Below the pieces are notes generated by a model, which searched no databases, was not told the origin of the DNA, and worked only from the letters and a program-made list of their open reading frames with translations. Source: Przewalskia tangutica (lineage: Eukaryota > Streptophyta > Magnoliopsida > Solanales > Solanaceae). From it: a stretch of DNA of 64,000 nt. The DNA lies in contig CM056726.1 in NCBI GenBank assembly GCA_029844215.1, forward strand, positions 75,693,548-75,757,547, in the 5' to 3' direction. Position numbers and translations under genes: made by a program. Positions 56,468 through 64,000 of the stretch are shown here, piece after piece; positions within the stretch are counted from its first letter, which is position 1; the number at the start of each line of letters is the position of its first letter.

Positions 56468-56482
56468 TTCTCCCCTCGGAAA
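56468..56482 (-). other. Polypurine tract of R8
   Basis: TTCTCCCCTCGGAAAC on the + strand, complement of a purine tract; shortened relative to the AAGGAGGGGAGAA of R2 and R3. Confidence 0.7.
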
Positions 56483-56904
56483 CATTCGTCGAATGTTCCT
56501 TCTAAGGCTCAAAACAAGCGCGCGCGAGATAGTCTTCACTACTATACTTACGAGAACAAACACGCCACGTCGGCCGCGAAACACCCACTCAAAAATACTT
56601 ACATCCAAGTCCACGAGGAAACACCTCTAACATCACGCGACCACCTCTCTCCGGGTCTACAATATACTTCGCCCGCTTCTCTTTACAAAAGAAATGATAC
56701 CACTTTTTCATAATGTCGCACAGGCCAGACCAACAAAAGTACCACTTTTGTCACTTTGCTGAGGCATTAACCTTCTCGAGCGACCCAACAAAGTGTCTGC
56801 AACTGCGATCCACGAGGTGTCGTACACTCGAACTCTTACCACATTTCCGATCGCTCGGTTTCCAAAACTCGGTACACCACATCCACGATCTGCCGGAACA
56901 ACTG

Positions 56905-57192
56905 AACCAACTATCTGAACCTTGCCAACATCGAACCAATCGGCCGTGACTTACACTTCCGCCCTCTGAGGCTTCACAAGGCGACATCCGAACACCGAAA
57001 TGGTAGCCAAAACACTTCTCTCCAAAGGAGACAACGATCCTTCTGACTACCCGACATCAAAACACCGGCGAGGCGAATCGATCTGAGAGACTGCCGAGTT
57101 CCCAACTGCTGGTAAAATTCTTAGAAAACGAAACTAGCCACCACCGGGGCTTCACTGTCTGTCATAAGGTGAAGGTAGGCACCCCGTGCAGC
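56905..57192 (-). pseudogene. pol: Decayed integrase relic (R8)
   Basis: The minus strand shows GGTGCCTACCTTCACCTTAT (57183-57164), the AAGCCCCGGTGGTGGC counterpart of R2, and the GATGTTGGCAAGG signature (about 56935-56923) found in R1 and R2. No frame survives. Confidence 0.65.
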
Positions 57193-58125
57193 CTTACAAC
57201 CTCTCAGACAACACCAACACCGCCGAGGCGACCACTGGCGAAGAACACGATAGGCTGCCCCATCGGCCCGACCACCGGTCGAACGCATCCACGAACTTCG
57301 CGATGGTCATCTAAACTTGGGCCTAGCACCTCGTGACCCTACCACTGGCGGGACCACCGGTGACCCACCTCATTCGGACTCTGGGTTGACACGCAACACG
57401 CCTCAACCCGACCTCCATCACGCCAACTCTCTAGTTCTCGATCCGAACAATCTTACCTATTCAAGTCATGAAAGCTACCACTTCCGTCACATTACCCGGG
57501 TGATCACACAAATATATATCCCACGCACACTACGCACTCGATAAAGGTCAAACATAAAATAGATCTTTTACTCAAGACGACCTCACTCGTAAGGTCTCAA
57601 TCGTGACATAGTCTGGGGTTCACACTTACCATGACCCCACTTAACCTCCCAACTAACCATGTTTTCTAACTCACAATTTACACAACGCTATTCGCATAGC
57701 ACATAATAATGAGATCATCATAACAAAGATACCAAGACTACAGAGGTTAAGGATATACCGAAGCTACCGCTCACTCTAATCATAGGCACCTGCCTGCGCA
57801 TAATCTATGAAGGCGATGAACCGACCGCGATCACGAAGGTGAGTCGTCTTTGCTGAACCTCTCCATAAGCACGATCTCTCTTCACATGGCCACGGCGGCG
57901 CGAGAATAACAAGCTCCCTTGGTACTACGACACTCCCCGAAATGCGGTCTACCACATCGACCACACCGAGGTAGGGGTGACGTCATCTGGCCAACACCCT
58001 ACTCACGAACATCCGAAACACAGGAGCCACGACCTGCTCACAGATCTCCCAAAGGTCAAGGCTGCGGAGGACCACTCTGAAATGGCGGGCGCATAACTAG
58101 TCTGCTGAGGCGGTCGCCTCGAAAA

Positions 58126-59027
58126 TCACCGAAGGACCTGCTGTCTTGGCCTCTTATCGCGACCTTGGTCATTCCGTCGATTTCTCCGCTCACCCAGTGC
58201 ATAAGCCTGCATGCGGGCAATGTCCATGCCCGGCTGAAGAGCTACACCTGAACAACTCTCTGCTAGGTAATCATCGAGCCCTGTAACATATCGGTGCACT
58301 CGGTCCTCCATACTAGCTACTAATGCGAGGACATACCGGGCTAATGAGTCGAACTCCACATTGTACTCCCGAGCAAATGCGCGGATTACGCATGACACCA
58401 AAAATCATCGGCCGAGCCCTCCTTATCTGCGGAGGCAAGAAGTGTGCAAGAAAAGCCTTTGAGAACTTCGTCCCACGGCGGAAGTGCATTCCCTCCCGGG
58501 ACAGCTCCACGAATCAAACCGATCGGCTGCGGTATCACGCAGCGGCCGTCTGAACCTAGGACCAGACTCGGTCTCGATGCCTTGATCACCTCGATCCGCT
58601 CAAACTGCCTGATGAACTCTTGCGGATCATCCTCAGGCCTCGACCCGTAAAACTCTGGCGGGCTACAACTCAGAAAATCTCGTAGCCTCAAACTATCTGC
58701 TCTCGGATGCACCACAGTCTTTCTTTGGAACTGAAGGCTGCGCGTCGGCTGTCCTCATATCGGCCACGATCACGGCGATGGTGGCCATCTCGCGTACCCC
58801 AACTCCTCTGCCCCAGGCTGTGGGACTGGAGGCTCAGGTACTGTAGTCTCAGCAGCCACTGCTGCCGCTCTAAACTCTGCTGGGGCTGGCGGCGTCGCAA
58901 AACTCGACGTCTGAAACACTACCTCAGGTACTGACCGGGCCTGCGCCCTCGTACTCCTCTGAACCACACTAGCAGCTCCCTCGGCAGCCTTGCCCTTCTC
59001 GGCCCGGGTCGCCTTGCGTGGAGGCAT
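58126..59027 (-). pseudogene. gag: gag of R8 (frameshifted)
   Basis: Three successive frames cover it: 59027 down (MPPRKATRAEKGKAAEGAAS, Ala/Pro-rich N-terminus), 58715 down (LRLRDFLSCSPPEFYGSRPE then DDPQEFIRQFERIEV, the start of the Gag core) and about 58375 down (REYNVEFDSLARYVLALVAS, then MEDRVHRYVTGLDDYLAESC). Gene order and length match R6 gag. Breaks near 58700 and 58400 lie at CCG/CAG-rich spots, so the gene may be more intact than it looks. Confidence 0.83.
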
Positions 59028-59213
59028 AACTGGTGAAAACGAAATACGTCAGAGGGGTCCAACTTACAACACAGCTCTAAGGCACGATCTCAGAATGAGA
59101 AGAATGGAAACCAATCCTAAATGTCCTGCAGCCTCCTGATTATAGATGTGGTGCACAACACACCGATAATCAAGACTACTAGACACGATGCAGACACCTT
59201 TCGAGGATTAATC

Positions 59214-59224
59214 GCTCGATACCA
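59214..59224 (-). other. Primer-binding site of R8
   Basis: GCTCGATACCA on the + strand, complement of TGGTATCGAGC: one base short at the CAG site compared with R5 and R6. Confidence 0.82.
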
Positions 59225-59227
59225 CTT

Positions 59228-62200
59228 TGTCACACCCGAAATCCGGGCGTGGTAGTGCCTTACCGGCGCACTAGTGATCAACATCGAGAAAACCACCGGA
59301 AATAAACACTATAAACCTCAAATGAGAGACATACTAAATAAACAGGCCAACAACGATTGCCTTGGTATATATATATATAAAAGCGACGGTTATCCTTTTA
59401 CAAACCACACTTGGCAGTCTTTGCGGACCTCTAAGATTTATCTGACAACTATGACGGGCGGGGCCGCCGTACCACGAATGTACAAGAACCTACGACTCGT
59501 GGAAACATACCAAAAGATAAGCCTCGGAGAAAGCGGAGCTTCCAATCTGAGCGGTGATCCTAAGGCGGGGATCAACGGCCGATGTACCTCTACTGCGGCA
59601 TGAGCGGCCCCGAAGGAGGTCGATCTGGCAGTACCAAGTATGTGAAAGCGTAAAATCGTAAATGAAATCATAATAGCCTATAAAGCGGGAGACATGTATG
59701 ATAACCAAAATACGATGCAGCAACATAAGCGATCAAGTCGGGACTCACGCCTCAAAGTCACCACTCAAATATAACCGTGGGACTCACGCCCACAACATCC
59801 ATCATGTTCGCGTCGGCGCGTGCCCGGAATCTGACATCGGTGTAGACATGTCCATGATGCAAATAATGACAAGGCGCGTGGCCACGTACCGAATCTGACA
59901 TCGGTGTAGACATGCCCATGTAACCTCAACAACAATATCTTGGGTGGTCAACCTGCGCGTAGCCACATGCCCGAATCTGACGTCGGTGTGAACACGTCCA
60001 TGGAGCGATAATAACCATATATCGGGTAATCAACCCGGCGTAGCCACATGCCCCGGAATCTGACGTCGGTGTAGACATGTCCATGTAACCACAATAACAA
60101 TATATCACGCAACCGGGCTATCACAAGCAAGCTCAAGCAAATTACCATACTTCTAAACTTTCATAAAAGATCCATTCTTTCTCGAGAGTCACACGATATC
60201 AACACTTGCACAACAAATGCTATCTCAACAAGCATAGGCGAGCCACACAATGACAAGCATAGGCAAGTTATACGACTCGAGTACTTCCATTTTATATCAT
60301 AGTCGGGTTTTAACCTAAGTACTATGTCGTTAAGTCCTTTTAAAAGAGATACATTCCTTTTATAAAAGTCACCCGATACGTAGTATAAAACTAGAGTGAT
60401 TCACATTATTAAGTAAACCGAACACTTTCCTTTAAAATCAAGTAACAACATTCTTTTCCTAAGTTCGGTTTGCCTACTTTCAATTACTCAAGCCTCTTAC
60501 TTTAGAAAGGTTTCATAGTTCGTAGTTTTAATCCCTTAAAACAATTTAAGAAGCATATGCCACGTGTGAGTAGTTTATTCTTGTTTATAACAATCTTATT
60601 ACAATGACCATGATCTAGGAAATGAAATATCATTTTGTCTCATCTTAGTTTCTATGCGGATGGAGGTTTCTACTGGTTTTTAATAATACAATTCATTAGT
60701 CAATACATTTTCCTTTATTACTTATTGCGATGGTTTGTCGATACACATTCGATTTCCAAATCGATAAAACATTCTTAAGCCGTTATACCTAACTTCCCAC
60801 AAAGCTAGTATAACTCTTAAGTTTTTCAAAACCAAATATTACTCCTCTTTCAAAACGATTCACAAATCTTTTGAAATACATCAAGTTCTTCATTAACACA
60901 TAACAAGCGATTATAATTAAATCGATTACCTTTCAAAACCACAACCCATTTTCTTACCTACATAAAGTCGTATAACCAACTTCCCATAAAGCGTTATAAC
61001 ACTTTATGTTTAAAACAATCAACATAGTTAACACGTATGCGTCTACCGTCTTGCATAGTTCACATATCATGCTAGAAGAGATAGGAAGAGGTTCACATAC
61101 CTCGCGACAGTGCAAACTAATAGCAAAAGCGCTCCAAACAATCGGCTACTCCTTAAGCCAAGTAAATCGCGCCACACGTAGTACTTGACCTATAAGGCCA
61201 CGCGCGCTTATTAACATCGCAGAACTTTCTGAAATTTTGGCACCTCCCCATACAGCGTAAATCTCCTCTCTATCGAGTAGGCTATCAAGCCAACCAGAGG
61301 TTAACACATCTAACCGGGCGAGTACAATTCTACAACACGATGTAATGCTACAAGTCTCATGTCTGATCTATGTAATTCTGATTCGATTCGATTCGATTCT
61401 TAATTCTTGAGCTTAAGTCAAAAGACATTGCCACAATACTAAGTATAGTTCTATATATAGTATACTTCAACTATATATTCTAACAACATGTAATTTCCAA
61501 TTACAATGTGAAGAACGATAGTAATTACCTCGATAAGCCCAAAATTATCCAAGTTTAATGTCGCGCTGAGCAAGGTTTAGCTCACTACTCAGTGCTCCAA
61601 ACCGCTCCAAACAACCCTTAGAAGTTCTCAACTTCTACTAAACACTTCAACCGACTATGAAGGTTTTTCTTTAGGGTTTCGTTTTTAAGGCGAGGAAAGT
61701 ATAATGGTATTTTTGGGCTTTTGTATAAGTATAACCTTGGAATACTACAAGGTATTTGGGCCAAGGTATTTGGACATTACAACAATACTTTTGGAGAGTA
61801 TTTCTATACCACAAAAGGGGGGTATTTATACGAGACAACTAGGCTAGGGGGGGGGGGTAGAACTCTCGGCCAACAAGGCCTTCACATGGGGAGGGCTCGG
61901 CCAAGGGGAAGAGGAGGCTAGGGCGAGAACACCACAAGAGAGGAGGAGAATTTAACACTTAGAAATATTTTTAGGATGAAGAAAGCCTTCAAAGAGGGGT
62001 ATTTATAGTACAAGCCAAGGCCAACCAATGGCCAAGATTGAGCCAAGTGTGGTGCAAGTGTAGGGCCAAGATTTACCACACACAAATATCCTACCAACTC
62101 CCCTTGACCAAACAAGCACAAAAAACGTGCAAGCTTAGCCATTTGGCCGTCCAACCTCTTCCAATGTGAGGGTGACACATGTCACCCTCCCGTTGGTCCA

Positions 62201-62403
62201 AAATGTTTCGTCTCTCGGAAAAATCCGCAAAAATTAAATATGACATAGCCGGAATTTTCCCAACAAAAGCTGTGAAACCGTTTCGTCGAAAAACGACTCT
62301 AATCGGGTGTTGTGAGCAAAATTAATTCGGCCAAGCCACTTTGTAGTTCGAAAATTTCTACGTACGTCCCCACGTACATACTCTGGAAATACGGGGTATA
62401 ACA
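59228..62403 (-). repeat. R8 5' LTR
   Basis: Inner end degraded (TGTCACACCCGAAATCCGGG, then CGTGGTAGTGCC), outer end clean (ACTCTGGAAATACGGGGTA). Same repeats as the 3' LTR (59810-60090), the GATTC microsatellite (about 61381) and a 12-G run (about 61847-61858; only 4 G in the other LTR). TATA at 62000-62009 (minus). Confidence 0.93.
62000..62009 (-). promoter_or_regulatory. TATA box of R8 5' LTR
   Basis: CTATAAATAC on the minus strand, 395 bases from the LTR start; expected promoter of the R8 transcript. Confidence 0.7.
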
Positions 62404-62408
62404 AATAC
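62404..62408. repeat. R8 target-site duplication, right copy (AATAC)
   Basis: Identical to 53278-53282; R7 LTR sequence resumes after it with CCCTCTAAGTTGATG. Confidence 0.95.
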
Positions 62409-64000
62409 CCCTCTAAGTTGATGAACTTATTCATCCAAAAATTGTCTAAGTCTTGAAAAATCCCTCCCTCTCCCTCTTGTTGTTTTCGTCCACCACCCCC
62501 CCTCCCCCTTGAGTGAGCTTGGCCGAGAGCTTCCCCCCTCCCCCTTTGTAGTGGTTAGCCGTGGGGTACCCCTCCCCCCCTAGCCTAGTTGTTTTCGTAT
62601 AATACCCCCCTTTTGTGGTATAGAAATACTCTCCTAGTATTGTTATAATGCCCAAATACCTTATAGTTTTCCCAAGGTTACACTTTTACAAAAGCCCAGA
62701 AAATACTATTATACTTCCCTCAGTCACAAAAACGAAACCCTAAGTAAATCTTCACCCGTAGTTGAAGTGTTAAGTAGAAGTTGGTTAGAACTTCTAAGGG
62801 TTGTTTGGAGCGGGTTGGAGCGCACGGAGTAGGAGCTAAACCTTGCTCAGGATCGACATATAAACTCGGATAATTTTGGGCTTATCGAGGTAAAAACTCT
62901 TGACCTTCTATTGTAATTGGAAATTACATGTTGTTGGAATATATAGTTGAAGTATACTATATATAGAATTGAACATAGTTGTGCGGCAATGTCTTTTGAC
63001 TTAAGCCTGAATAATACTTACGGCAATGTCTTGCGACTTAAGCCTGAATTTAAATAAGAGAACTGAACTGTAATTACATAGGATGTATTCTGATGAACTT
63101 GTGTAGCATTCTTGTGTAGTAGAATTGTACACGCCTGTTAGGCGTGCAAACCCCACTGGTTGGCTTGGTAGCCGGCCTCGATTGAGAGGAGATTTACTGC
63201 CTGTTGCGGGAGGAAGTCTTTGCCAATTTTACGTAGAATATTCTACGTTGAGATCTAGGATGTTAATAGGCGCCTTGTGGCCTCTATAGGTTGAAGTACT
63301 ACGTGTGGTGCAATCTACGTGGCTTAAGGAGTAGCCGACGGTTTGAAGTACTTGGAGCGTTTTGCTATTAGTCGATAATCATCGCGAGGTATGTGAACCT
63401 CTTCCTATCTTTTCTAGCATGATATGTGTGAGCTATGTACTACGGTAGACGTACATGTGTTAACTGTATTTGGTTGTTTTAAAACATAAGTGTTATACTA
63501 GCTTTATGGGAAGTTAGGTATAACGTCTTAAGGGTGGTAAAATGAATGGTTTATTAATTTCAAAAGTTAAGAGACTGGATCTTATAAGATAAGAGACTTA
63601 ACTTAAATGAATTAATATGGATTTTGTGTGAAACTTCATTCGTGAGTAATGAGTACTTGGTTTTTAAAAGGGATAATGTTTTACTGATTTCGGAAATCAG
63701 AATGCGTATCAATAAACCACTGCAGCGTTAATAAAGGAAAATGTATTGAATAATTAAGTATTATTAAAACCAGTAGAAACCTCCATCTGCATAGAAGCTA
63801 AGATGAGACACAATGATATTACATTTTCTAGATCATGGCTGCTTAATAAGATTGATTATGAATAAGATTAACCTACTCACCTATGGCATATGTTACTCTA
63901 TTGTTTTAAAAAGAGGTTAAGACATTGAACTATGAAACTTTTCTAAAAAGAGACTTGCGTAATTGAAATTAGGTAAACTGGAACTTTTAGGGAAAAGAAA
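62409..64000 (+). repeat. R7 LTR, second part, runs off the window
   Basis: Collinear with the R6 LTR just downstream of its TATA box (CTCTAAGTTGATGAACTTAT on the sense strand) as far as the region before the 33-bp array, which is beyond base 64000. It contains a C-rich tract (62458-62580), duplicated GGCAATGTCTTNNGACTTAAG (about 62985 and 63021) and the inverted repeat (about 63493-63526). No gene. Confidence 0.9.

Larger units (their letters stand above)
56468..59227 (-). other. R8 internal region
   Basis: Minus-strand order: primer-binding site (59214-59224), gag (59027-58126), about 0.9 kb without recognisable coding, integrase relic (57192-56905), then the conserved 3' segment with TTCCTCGTGGACTTGGATG (complement at about 56605) and polypurine tract. 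Confidence 0.82.
53283..62403 (-). mobile_element. R8: complete minus-strand element, 9.1 kb, gag relic only
   Basis: LTRs at 59228-62403 (5', 3.18 kb) and 53283-56467 (3', 3.19 kb), primer-binding site, polypurine tract and perfect AATAC duplication. The 2.76-kb interior carries a broken gag and the decayed integrase relic shared with R1 and R2. It is the youngest layer of the nest: it lies in R7, which lies in R5. Confidence 0.95.

Overview
This window is a piece of plant nuclear heterochromatin made almost entirely of nested Ty3/gypsy LTR retrotransposons. I found no host gene, rRNA, tRNA gene or CRISPR array. The retrotransposons carry gag, a protease with DPGST, a reverse transcriptase with FIDD, RNase H, integrase, and in one element a C-terminal chromodomain. 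They have long (2.4-3.7 kb) LTRs bounded TG...CA and a primer-binding site matching the 3' end of plant initiator tRNA-Met (TGGTATCAGAGC). This combination is typical of the chromovirus Tekay/Del lineage of flowering plants. An asterid such as a nightshade relative is my guess, with low confidence. Names used here: H is the oldest (host) element and R1-R8 are the insertions, in order of start.

Layout. 1-10005 is R1, a composite with three LTR segments whose 5' end is off-window. 10006-11452, 21103-21386 and 30973-32324 are three pieces of one pol gene (H, + strand). They are split by R2 (11453-21097, TSD CACAG on both sides) and R3 (21387-30972, a full-length element with gag, pol and chromodomain). 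H is cut off at 32324 by R4, a minus-strand LTR fragment (32325-33674). R4 is interrupted by R5 (+ strand, from 33675), whose 5' LTR is split by R6 (34576-43786, minus, TSD GTTAA). The 3' LTR of R5 is cut at 52845 by R7 (+ strand), and R7 is split by R8 (53283-62403, minus, TSD AATAC). R7 resumes at 62409 and runs off the window. The deepest nesting is H > R4 > R5 > R7 > R8.

Most of the elements are non-autonomous. R1, R2 and R8 share the same decayed integrase relic in their internal regions, R6 keeps only gag, and R5 has nearly identical LTRs around a badly decayed pol. This points to LARD-like derivatives mobilised by relatives such as R3 and H. LTR promoters are visible as CCATTGG plus CTATAAATAC about 380-430 bp into each LTR (682 bp in the one LTR with an added U3 segment).

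The strongest unexpected signal concerns sequence quality or methylation. LTR pairs are identical over long AT-rich stretches but differ almost only at CAG, CTG, CCG and some ACG sites, mostly as small deletions (CAG to CG). LTR ends at unique insertion junctions are mostly clean, while the inner ends of the same elements are corrupted. The best explanation is uncorrected long-read base-calling error at methylated CHG/CG cytosines in multi-copy DNA. If so, many of the frameshifts listed below, and any LTR-divergence ages, are partly artefacts. I see no convincing new biological system beyond this and the element biology described.
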